From assembly GCF_000213175.1 (NCBI RefSeq), contig NW_009799179.1, positions 8,326,705 through 8,390,704 on the forward strand: a DNA stretch of 64,000 bases, read 5' to 3'. Source of the DNA: Neurospora tetrasperma FGSC 2508. Lineage: Eukaryota > Ascomycota > Sordariomycetes > Sordariales > Sordariaceae. Shown here one piece after another: positions 1-9,521 of this stretch (its first letter is position 1; every line of letters starts with the position of its first letter). Under the pieces are notes generated by a model. It saw only the letters and a program-made list of their open reading frames with translations. It ran no database searches and was not told the DNA's origin. Position numbers and translations under genes: made by a program.

Positions 1-595
1 GCCCGGGGTAACGGACAACACTCCGAACGCGACGACCGGTGCCGGTAATAACAACGCGAATGCCGATGCGCAGAACCCGTTCGCCATGTTTCTTCCATTT
101 GGTGTTCCTCCGGCGGGCGCTCCCCCAGCAGGCAATCCCTTTGCCGCGCTCTTTGGAAACCCCGCGGGGGCTTCGCCTGCGTCTACCGGAGCTTCGACCG
201 AGAGTGCCAGGAGCGGGGATGCCGCATCTGCTCCGGCTACCGGCGCTACTTCGGGATCTGGGCAGCAAGCAGATCCGTTGGCATCTTTGTTCGGAGCGCT
301 CGGAGGTGCTGGTCAGCCTGGTCAGGCTGGTGCCGCGAACCCTTTTGGTCTGCCCCCTATCTCGCCCGAGGCCTTGCAGCAGATGATGCAGGCACTTGGT
401 GGCGGTGGTTTGGGTGGTTTTGGCGGAAATCCCGTTGCTCCTCCCGACAACAGGCCGCCAGAGGAGAGGTATGCTGAGCAGCTGCGTCAACTCAACGATA
501 TGGGCTTCTTCGATTTTGATCGGAACGTTGCTGCACTACGCCGAAGCGGTGGTAGCGTACAGGGTGCTATCGAACATCTTCTGGGCGGTTCTTAA
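1..595 (+). CDS. dsk2: Dsk2/ubiquilin-like ubiquitin receptor, C-terminal part
   Basis: The frame is open from base 2 and gives about 197 residues before the stop at 593-595, so the start lies outside the window. The last 45 residues form a UBA domain (ERYAEQLRQLNDMGFFDFDR and onward to AIEHLLGGS), with the MGF loop that contacts ubiquitin. It is preceded by a Gly/Ala/Pro/Asn-rich linker with repeated NPFG-type and LFG segments, as found between the STI1-like region and the UBA of Dsk2. Family members carry ubiquitinated clients to the proteasome through an N-terminal ubiquitin-like domain, which is not visible here. No intron is needed in the visible part. The UBA assignment is firm; Dsk2 is preferred over other UBL-UBA shuttles because there is a single terminal UBA after a low-complexity linker. 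Confidence 0.82.
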   Translation, partial: PGVTDNTPNATTGAGNNNANADAQNPFAMFLPFGVPPAGAPPAGNPFAALFGNPAGASPASTGASTESARSGDAASAPATGATSGSGQQADPLASLFGALGGAGQPGQAGAANPFGLPPISPEALQQMMQALGGGGLGGFGGNPVAPPDNRPPEERYAEQLRQLNDMGFFDFDRNVAALRRSGGSVQGAIEHLLGGS

Positions 596-1048
596 CTTAC
601 ATTTCTTTACTAGACGGTGCAAAAAAGTGGACCGGAGATTGACAGTCATCTGCTGTTCCTCAAGGATACGGCGGTATTCACAATGAACAACAGCATATCG
701 AGGAGATAGAGGATTGAAGGATGTCCAGGGAGTGCAGTGTTTACTCCTGGCGAGGTCATTGTTGGGCCGTGCTAGATATTTTTCAATCAGATATCTAGCG
801 ATAATGGTTGCTGAGGAGGAAGATAAGCAGTCCAGCACAGAGACGAGGCTTGAAACAAAACTCCTTGAGCGGGTGTCCTCACGTAGGGAGGTTTACATGG
901 TGACAGTTTAGCGATCTTAATCAAACATGTCTCCTCTTGCTTGAATCAACAAGGTTCTTTTCTCCTCTAAGAAGACGATTTCGCATACAGTAGCCGGGCT
1001 AACTATCAACACCACTAATCAACTCTTGTTTGCATGCTATCATTCCCT
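596..1048. other. Convergent 3' intergenic region (dsk2/npr2)
   Basis: This 453-bp stretch lies between two converging stop codons. It should hold the 3' untranslated regions of both neighbours. I see no recognisable coding or RNA feature in it. Confidence 0.6.
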
Positions 1049-3119
1049 CTACCGGTAAAGCACCGTCAAATCCCCAGCCGCCACCGGAAAGTTCCTCAAT
1101 TTATCCACAATCTCCGCGTCCGTCATGTTCCTCTCCGTCATGATCTGATCAAAACAATGTCGTCCATCCATATACTTTTGCAACGGATCCCCACTAGCCT
1201 TCATCATCATCGCCATCTTCTTGCTGTTCGACCCCTTTCCTCCCGGACCCCCATGACTCCCGGGTTCACGGTAGGTATCATAATGTCCGCCCGGCACCGC
1301 CACTTTATGTTCTCTCCCCATTTCCCCTTCGCCATACCCCCTCCCACTTTTCCCTCTTCCTGTGCCAGTTCCGGTATCGGATGGCGAAACAGGCCTAGCC
1401 AACCCCGTAGCTAGCGCAGCCAAATACTGTTTTGAGATAACATACTTGTGCACCCTGTACAAACACCCCTTGATGACGCCAAATTGAACTAAGCGGCGAA
1501 CGTCCACGTATCGTAGGACGTCGAAACCGGAATCCATATGGCCCTTGAGCCATTCGGCCACGGTTTTGCCGACGCAGAAGGTGGTCATTAGGCGGATTAG
1601 CATGTAGTTGGATATGCGGTATCCGTTGGGTGGTGGGGCCTTGTTAGACGGTGGGGAGGAGGAGGTGTGGATGTTGGAGGAGGGGTTGCGGGGGGAGGTG
1701 GAGGGCTTTCGTTCGTGGACGGGGGAGAGGTGGTGTTGGGCGTAAGGACTGGGATCACGGTCGGAACCACCTCCTGGGCCAAGGCCAAAGGGGGAGAGGT
1801 GGCTGTGGCGTGTGCTGGCAGAGGTGGAGAGGTTGGAGGGATTATGGTTGTGGAAAGTGGTGCTTCCTGATACAGAACGGAGACGGTGGTAGTTGTCGGA
1901 GGAGGAAGAAGAAGAAGGTCCGGCGCCGGTGCCGGTGTTGTTGCTGCTGGGAGACGAATCGATGGGTCCGACGCAGACGTAGTTAGCACATTCGTCGACC
2001 ATGCCGCCTACGTTGGCGATGAAGTCGTGGATCCCCGGGCGAGGGGCGTAGCACGCGCCGAACAAGAACATGTCCAGGAGCAGGATGGTGTCGTAGTAGA
2101 GCAGGTGGCGGAGGGCGAGCTGGGTCAGCTCGAGGGAGACGCCGGAGGCCAGAGCAATGCGGCGCACGTCGGAAACGCCATCGATATGGGCGACGACGCG
2201 CTGCAGGGTTAGATCCCAGGTTGGGTCGACGACGTCGGCGAACTTCATCTTGGCGACGGGGACGTGCCAGCCTTTGACTTCAGGGGGGTTGACGTGGTGA
2301 GGAAAGAGTTTCATGTTGATTGTGTTAGCGTCGTCTGTTTTGAAAGGGTCAGCATTGTTTGTAACTTGGGTGATGAAGGGGGGTGAATAGGTAGGGAGAT
2401 ATACCAATGGGAATCATGCACTCTCCATAGTTATTCAGATCCTCCTTCACAATCTCCAGCAACGATTCTATCGGCCGCCGCATACTCACCATCTCATTCC
2501 CGTCCCCGTCCACCCAACGGCCGCCGCCATTGCCATATCCATGAACCGCGACCGCTCCGCCCCTCGTGGCCGCGTCCTGGCTCAGGTAGCCGTCCTGCTT
2601 CTCCATCTCGGCAAAGGTGGCCGCCAGCCTCCTTACGACGCGTTCATAGGGGATCTGGTCCACCACATCGCAACTGATGACGAGCCCAAAGTTGAAAATG
2701 AACTCGTTCCGGTCGTACCGCGGGTCAGGAATGGAGACGGGGTATCCCAGGATGACGTACTTGCCGTCCGGGTCATTGACGGTGATGAAGCGGTTGCAGA
2801 AGGCCTTGCGCGGGATGATGTACTCCTGGAGCACGCTGAAGTCGAAGAGACATGGTTTCCTGTTGAGGGGACCATTGGTGCCCTCTGGAAGTGGAACTGG
2901 CACGATTGAGCCCGGTGGACTTTGTGCGACGATTTTGGTTCCTGAGTTAGGGAAAAGTGCCACTGATTAGCTTGAGATTCACTACACTTCGTCTTGGGCT
3001 GTCTTGGCCAGACCCAATAAACAAATGGGTGGGCAGATGACTTTGATGAGTGACGGGCAAGGCAGGCTATATGTACCCTCTTTTGGAAAGAACCTGGCAT
3101 AGAATATTGCTTGAATCAT
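1049..3119 (-). CDS. npr2: NPR2/NPRL2, nitrogen permease regulator 2 (SEACIT/GATOR1 subunit)
   Basis: Three exons on the minus strand (3119-3077, 2941-2405, 2334-1049) give 621 residues. The short first exon encodes MIQAIFYARFFPKEG and joins in frame to GTKIVAQSPPGS, the conserved N-terminal longin-like strand of NPRL2. Exon 2 ends in CMIPI and exon 3 opens with DDANTINMKL, matching the family junction LPI-DESNTIHLK; both introns have GT-AG ends. Later conserved blocks are PTWDLTLQRVVAHIDG, LLYYDTILLLDMF, the LVQFGVIKGCLYRVHKY segment and the C-terminal DGRHCFDQIMTE block ending LRNFPVA. The protein acts at the vacuole with Npr3 and Iml1 as a GAP complex that turns TORC1 down when nitrogen or amino acids are short. 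It carries a long Ser/Pro/Gly-rich insert between the conserved blocks and a second Gly-rich one before the C-terminal block. The gene follows cyt-18 in the same direction. Confidence 0.93.
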
Positions 3120-3775
3120 GATTTAGATAATTGTTGTCGAAACCCAGGGTCTTCTTGATGTCGGGAAAAGCGACTTTGGATTTGCCGCCGAGACGAGTAT
3201 TATAGTCTCATCCGTTGCCGGCGCTCATTTCTATCGATTGGTTCTACCGAGTAGCGTATAGATTTCATCCGGATCCGAAGTAGCATGAATTGCTATTGAG
3301 AACAATGATCAGACACTTTGCAAACCAAAGATGACGAAAGCATAGAAGTCGTCGCCGTGGTCGTTTTGCCAGAAGTTGTCACGTATTGTGATTTGTCTTG
3401 GGAAAGGTGCCTTGGTGCTACGAGGTCAATGGCTGCTAGTGAGTACCTCACAGATAACCCTAACCCCGTCCACACGAACAGAGAACCATAACCCCTTTTC
3501 GACTTCAGCATCGGAAGACCCAGGAATGAAAACTAACTATCCGTGTATTTCAGAATATTGGCTTGACAAACATCATTCTGGAAATACCATATTGTCGTTT
3601 GTGCCTGCCATATTGCGGAGCTCCACGGCCTTGACTATGATAATCAAAAATCGGGTATTTTCATGCTTCTATCTTACAAGATATGTACGGGGAGTAACGC
3701 TTTTGTCCAACCAATCCAACCTTTATACCTTTTCTCTGTGCCACCCTACCATGCGAATAGATTCTTACACATTCT
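3120..3775. other. npr2 upstream region / cyt-18 3' region
   Basis: This 656-bp tandem gap between the npr2 start codon and the cyt-18 stop codon must contain the npr2 promoter and the cyt-18 terminator. It holds a short telomere-like motif (TAACCCTAACCCC near 3455) but no gene that I can support. Confidence 0.6.
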
Positions 3776-5848
3776 CTACCACTTATACGGATCCCTGTCA
3801 TCTTGAGTCTGCTTGTTCACCCCATCTCCCCGCGCAGAGGGTTTGCCATCCATCATGCCATCAATCGTCTTTACTGAGGCAATCATTTCCTGCTTAAGCT
3901 TGGTCTCCATATCCTTCTTTTGCCTGCTCTTTTCCTCAGGAAAGATAATCTGCTGGCCCTGCTGCTTCTCCTGCGAACTCTTTTGCAGCTCGTTCACAGC
4001 ATTCTTAGCCTCTTCAGGGGTCAACTTCTTCTCTTTGAGGTTCTTCATGATCTCATTCAGTTTCCTGACAGCGCCGGTAAAGCTCTGTCCGGGGTACGAC
4101 TGGCCCGAAGCAGCATACTCGACGTCGCTGACCATCTGGATTACACGCACGTTGTGCTTGCCCTTGCGGAGGATTAGCAGGTTGCCGTTAATCAGGTAGC
4201 GCTGGGTCTCGCCGGGGAACCACAGCTTGACGGGCATAAAAGAGATGATGTCCGGGTTCATGGTGACGTTTTCGCCGCCGGCTCTGTGCGCTCCGCCGAC
4301 GTAGCAGCCCTGGGCAGCCGCGAGCTTGTGACCCTCAGTGGTGCTGCTGGCGAGACCGGCGGCGTAGAGGATGCGGCCGATAGACTTGCCCATGATGAGC
4401 GACTCGGGGAGAATCATGTCGATACGGGGCGCGTTGTTGAGGGTGACAGGCTGGTCTGAAATCGTCTTGTACTGATCGCCACCGGTGGCTGCGTCCTTGG
4501 CACGAGGGACTTGGGGAATGGTCATCTGGCCGGTATACATCATGCGATGCTGGTCCTCGGCGGCGCTGGCCTCCTGTTTACCGTGCACCAGCGTCACAAC
4601 CTCACGCGCAAGGGTATGTTGCGCGACACGCTTGCTAGGGTCTTTGATATGCTCCTCCATAGTCTTGGTAATTTCGCTGATGGGCATGAAAGTGAAGAGC
4701 TTGAGGAGATTCTCAACCTCTTGGTCGGACCGGCGGACAAAGTAACCGTAGAAATCGAAGACGGAGGTCTGATAGGGGTCGAGCCAAATGGCGTTGCCCG
4801 CACTCTTACCAAACTTGGCACCGGACGAATCGGTCAAGAGAGGTACGGTGAAGCCGACGCATTCGTCAAGGGCAGTCTTGGGCGTAACGTATTTGCGCTC
4901 CTGCGGGTCGGGCTCGGATTCTCGGGCGGCCTTGACGACTTCGAGACCAGATATGATGTTACCGTACTGATCAGAACCTCCAATCTGCATCTGAACTCCC
5001 TGCTGGTAGAACAACTCGAACCAATCCCAGCCCTGCATGATGGGGTAGGTGAACTCGGCAAAAGACACGCCGTCTCCCTGGGTCATCTTGTTCTTGACGG
5101 TATCGCGCGACAGCATGGGGCCGATGCGCAAGGCGTGACCTACCCTCCTCAGAACCTCGAGCATGGGCTGCTTGTTCCACCAATGGTTGTTATTGACGAT
5201 GCCTCGCTTCCGCGCCCAATCGGCTTCGTAACCACGCGCTCGCATCTGAGTGTCCACGTTCTCCCACAGCTTTTTGAGTTGGTAGTGAATCTTGGTCATG
5301 TTCATTGTCGCATCGCTGCTGCTCAAATGATCTCTGCTTTTTAGCCTGCCTGTCGGGTCTCCAATCTTTGCCGTCGAGCCGCCAATGAGGGTGAATGCCT
5401 TGTATCCTTCCAAGTACATCCAGAAGAGCGGCATCAGGGGGAGTAGATGGCCGACGTGTAGTGATGGTGCGGTGGGATCAATGCCGACATATGCGCCAAT
5501 TCGTCTCGTTCTCATAAGCTCGGCGATGTGCTCTTTGGTGCTAGTAGAAGAATCGTGTTAGTCATGTTCCTGTGCGCATCGAAGGGCCAGTGTCTAAACT
5601 TACCCAGCTGTATCCTTGACATAGCCTCTCTCCTCAAACAGGTCCCATGTATTCTGCTTCTTGCCCTTCTTGATCGCCTCTGCCCTCGCCTGCCACTTTT
5701 CCTCGGCCTCATTGATCTTGGCCGTGTACTTTGGTCCGAACTCGCGCCTGAGTCCTCTTCGTTGGAGAATGAAGCATGATGGGTTAGCCGCAGCATACTT
5801 GGCGATACTCCCGCCGGAGCGTATTAGGGCCTTTGTGCGAAGCAGCAT
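3776..5848 (-). CDS. cyt-18: Mitochondrial tyrosyl-tRNA synthetase / group I intron splicing factor CYT-18
   Basis: Two exons (5848-5604 and 5540-3776) separated by a 63-nt intron (GTAAGT...CTAG) encode 669 residues, the length I remember for N. crassa CYT-18. The class I signature HVGH is at residues 110-113 and the KMSKS-equivalent KFGKS at 324-328. The Tyr-binding core includes [13 protein letters not shown] and the GGSDQYGNI segment. A C-terminal S4-like RNA-binding domain with [12 protein letters not shown] is present. The N-terminal extension ([20 protein letters not shown]) is the part that in Pezizomycotina synthetases helps bind group I introns. The protein charges mitochondrial tRNA-Tyr and, in N. 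crassa, is required to fold and splice mitochondrial group I introns. The N-terminus is basic and Ser/Arg-rich as expected for mitochondrial import. It is divergent from SDH4. Identity is very sure; splicing activity is inferred from similarity. Confidence 0.97.
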
Positions 5849-6815
5849 TTGATGTGATGTTTGGCTGCGTATCGCTCAACGGCTAGAAGAAGGAAGGAGA
5901 GGGAACTGGGCGCAATCCGTAGCGCAACCCGAAGCGCCGATTCCGGCCCTCTTTTTGCGATCCAATCGACCGGAATTGGGTCCCTTGCTGGGCAATTGCA
6001 AGAGTTTGTTTATGGTTCCAAGGGCGCGTAGTAGATTGGTCGGGATGCCCAGGCGGTACGGTTTCCGGCTGAAGATACGGGGTCGCGTGGGTTGAGGGGA
6101 TCAGTCGGCTGGTGTTGAGGTTGGGAGTGTAGTGTACAAGCGGCGATGATAGCTTCGGCCAGTCATTAAGGTACCGGCGAACTACGGCGCCATCGAAAAA
6201 AAATAGTGTAATGGCCCCTCGTCCCAACCCGGATGCAGCGAAGGTCTCGCTAGGTATCTTATCGCCCCAACTAACGCGCTGCCGTACCTATCATTGACGC
6301 GCTAGCATCTCTGACTGCGAAATAATTTCTGGAACGGCGGAGGGGAGCTTGGGCCACCCCTGTTGCTACCGGGTCGGGTTTGGCGGGGGGACAGGGCCCT
6401 TAGATTGCATGTGCAACCCACTGGATGCAGCAAGATCCGGTACGTACCAACCTCCAAGCTACGGCCAAGCCGGGAACAATGGGATTTTCCACGCCGAGCG
6501 ACGACCGGCACACGCTGCCGCTGACATCTTCTATGCTGCGATTGGCCAAGTATTGCCGAGGGATAAGCTACATCAGGAATCGCAGCTCGGCACCAGTCCG
6601 TTCCACTCCGGAGCCCGCCCGTCCCGTCACTCCCAGCGCTCCTAGCGATCCACGGCCACGATCCTGTCCTGAACCAACCGAAAGACCCGTGCGACGATAT
6701 CTCCTGCGAAGACCGCCCTCCCGTTCTCGAAAGCCCAATTGGTTGTCCGCCATCACCACCACGCTTCGACCACATCACCACCCAACACCCGTCATCACCA
6801 TAATTACCAGAAACA
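5849..6815. promoter_or_regulatory. Divergent promoter between cyt-18 and SDH4
   Basis: This 967-bp region separates the start codons of two nuclear genes for mitochondrial proteins. CCAAT-type pentamers lie at 5962-5966 (plus strand) and 5975-5979 (ATTGG), about 115-130 bp upstream of cyt-18. An overlapping CCAATTGG lies at 6735-6742, close to SDH4, and a further ATTGG at about 6541. Open frames in this stretch have no domain and overlap SDH4 exon 1 in antisense, so I do not treat them as genes. Confidence 0.65.
6735..6742. promoter_or_regulatory. Candidate CCAAT-factor site CCAATTGG upstream of SDH4
   Basis: The palindrome CCAATTGG contains a CCAAT box on both strands and lies 74 bp before the SDH4 start codon. 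In budding yeast the HAP complex activates respiratory genes, including succinate dehydrogenase genes, through CCAAT boxes. The position fits such a site, but a pentamer of this kind is common by chance. Confidence 0.4.
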
Positions 6816-7546
6816 ATGGCTTCCGTCGCCCGTTCCTCTGCCCTCCTCAAGCAGGTTGCGGCCAAGCAGTCCGTTGCTGCCACCGGTCTCCGTGTTGCCG
6901 CCTTCCACACCACCTCCCGCAAGAGCTTGCTCCCCCCTCCTCCTCGTACGTAATCGCATACACTTGCACTCGGACCTTGGTACAGGTTCAACGTATGTTG
7001 CATGGATCGGTATATGGGCTAACACTATGAGGGGGACAGAGCGCATTGAGGGTACAGGTACGAACAACAACCCAACAGCTATGCTTCCTTGCCCGCCATG
7101 AACCAAACAACCCCCATGCCGGGTTGCGAGGAGCGCATCCACAACACCTCGACATCACATGCATGCAAACAATAGCCTAACACCTACCTTTAGTGAACGA
7201 CCCCGTCGAGGTTCCCCCTCCCTCTCCTTCTCATGGCTCCTACCACTGGACTTTCGACCGTGTTGTCGCCGCCGGTCTCATTCCCTTGACCGTCGCTCCC
7301 TTCGCCGCCGGCTCTCTCAACCCCACCATGGACGCCGTCCTCGCCGCCACCATCCTTATCCACTCCCACACTGGCTTCGGCAACATCATTGTCGACTACG
7401 TTCCCTCGAAGCGCGTCCCCAAGGCCCGCAAGGTCTTTACCTGGGGCCTTAACGCCGCTACCGTCCTCGTTGGCCTTGCCCTTTACGAGTTCGAGACCAC
7501 CGATGTCGGTCTTACTGAGACCATCAAGCGCGTCTGGAAGGCTTGA
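6816..7546 (+). CDS. sdh4: Succinate dehydrogenase membrane anchor, small cytochrome b subunit (SDH4/SDHD)
   Basis: Exon 1 (6816-6945) and exon 2 (7194-7546) flank a 248-nt intron (GTACGT...TTTAG) and give 160 residues. The first 43 residues are rich in Ala, Ser, Arg and Lys without acidic residues (MASVARSSALLKQVAAKQ) and look like a mitochondrial presequence. The CybS domain follows with three hydrophobic segments near residues 67-85, 89-110 and 123-143. The family motif HSHTGFGNIIVDY places His100/His102 and Asp111-Tyr112 where SDHD subunits contribute to the heme b and ubiquinone sites. With its partner SDH3 it anchors succinate dehydrogenase in the inner membrane and passes electrons to ubiquinone. 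The start is supported by a purine-rich AAACAATGG context and by the presequence. Confidence 0.95.
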
Positions 7547-9521
7547 GCGACTCTTTGCGACAATTATCGTTGCGAGGACCGGTTGGAAAGATGAGGGCTG
7601 TTTGATATGCATTGGGAACTACCGAAACCCCTAAGGCCTCCTACTTTTTTTTTGGATGGAGCAAAGGCCGGAATGACAAGAATAGGTGAGGGAGGGCACC
7701 TTCAAGAGGAACAGAAAGGGGTGAAAGAAGTTCTGTTTTGTCATACCTCACGGCGTAAAAAGAATATACCTTTCTCCTTTGTTTCCATGCGGCCTTCTTT
7801 TTTCTGCGCTGTTCAGGGGCCCATGGTGCGCAGACGGTCTAGCTTGGATTCAGTTCGCGAGTTTGGATTACTCGGCAGATGTGACACCAGGAAGAGGTTG
7901 GCTATGGGGACAAGAAGAGGGGCTGCTAGTACAACAGCAATCTAAACGCGCAAGTGCGGTTTCCCTTGGTGGTTTTGATATCACATTGAAGTCAGTGGAT
8001 TACCCCTGAATGGGATTGTGCATTTCAAGTGGATGATCATGGTTTGGGGGCTGGCGGCAAGCGAACACTGACAAGTTGGTTTCAGGTACGGCCGTTGTAG
8101 TGTCCTTACAGCGAATCGAAAAGAGATGAAGAGACACGGTTGATGAAGTTACATCACTCGTTCTTCCTGATTTTGGAACTAAAGCTACCTCAGAGTGATG
8201 CTCGCCGAGTAAGGTACAGTATCATACCTGGTCCTTTTCAGTTACCTAGATACCTAACAATCACAATGGGAATGTTTGACTAATAAAGGAAAATGGCGAA
8301 TGGACTACTGTGGCCTTGCTCGTGCGTCCTCGGCATTGTCCTGCCCGGCATTATGGAAACTCTTTTTTTCTGAGAGTTCTTCTTCTGGCCGAGGTTCCCA
8401 TTCCCTCATCTCTTCACTATCATTTCAGCTTCACCCAAACTGGCACACAACGTGGGGCACCTCGAAAAACAATTCAGCCCCAGCATACAATACAGCCTTC
8501 TCGCAGCTATGCTTGACTGCAAAGGCATATTTTTTAGGCATCCAACCAGGAAATTCGATGTCGGCCTCACTTGACGGCGAGGGAACCGGTCCCTTGAAGC
8601 ATAGTAATTGGTCGTCTGCTCACCAATACTGATTACTGAGCTCAGATAAGCGCCGACATACTTCTAGCCACTCCTTGCTCACACGGCCTTGTCCCAAACA
8701 AAAGAGCCCGACAACTACTACTCGGATTTGCGTAGCACATAGCTGTGCTAGCCCATGGATCACAATTGGTCATTATCATAGCGTGTATGGTAGCTTGTTC
8801 TCCCATATGAGAGCTATGTACCCGATTTCTGCCCAACTCCATTCTCAATGCCCAAGTATGTGCATCGTCTTTTCCCGTTCTCCATGTTCATGAACAGGAG
8901 CTCTTTCTGTTGTGCCTTCATTGATCCTGGCTTTTTCCGATGTTGCTTTGCTACTGGTTCTAATGACTTGGTCTTAAGTGATCAAACCAGCTGCAAAAGC
9001 CACTTCAACCAGGTTCTGAATGGCCTGTGCAACCCTTTGCGAAGCTGGCGCGAACCGCTCAACCCAACCTTCCTCGCGGCCAGAAGCACCCGAACTAGTA
9101 CATCACCCGAGTTTCGGAATCCAGCAGAGGCCATGGCGCGCAATAAGTTTTGGAGAAACCAGCATGCGATTTGCTCGACTACCCAGTTGACGCCTACCTA
9201 TTGTGCGACCAAAACACCGCGATGCGTCGGCCTGCTTTCTCTCTTTACAGTGCTCTGAGGAACATGTATCGCGTCGGGACATCTTTCTGCTGTGGAAGCT
9301 TTTATAATAAAAACTTCTGGTTTGACCCGCCTTGTCATGTCAGGTCAGCAAAGAGGTCGCGATTTCTCCCACGGTCCTCGTTTTGCCAGTCTCGGCTTGA
9401 ATCAAAAAGCCGGCTGGATGGTTGAGTGGCAGAAAAAGAATATCAGATGCCGTATTCTGGCCAGTAGAGGCAGTCTTGCACCAAATAGGGTTATCCAACT
9501 TATTACCTAGGACCAAAGTAT
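7547..9521. other. Convergent intergenic region (SDH4/bta-1), no gene recognised
   Basis: Nearly 2 kb separates the two converging stop codons. Open frames of up to about 136 codons occur on the plus strand (for example 8848-9258), but they show no domain and no splice pattern that extends them. Part of the stretch must be 3' untranslated sequence. I see no repeat or RNA gene. Confidence 0.5.

Noticed and set aside
3450-3470. Telomere-like TAACCCTAACCCC, considered as a telomerase RNA template or telomere seed
   Set aside because: Only two repeats are present, in a 656-bp gap between two coding genes, which is too short for the roughly 2-kb Neurospora telomerase RNA that I recall.
6302-7003. 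233-codon minus-strand open frame
   Set aside because: It runs antisense through SDH4 exon 1 and its intron and has no domain; it is a shadow frame in GC-rich sequence.
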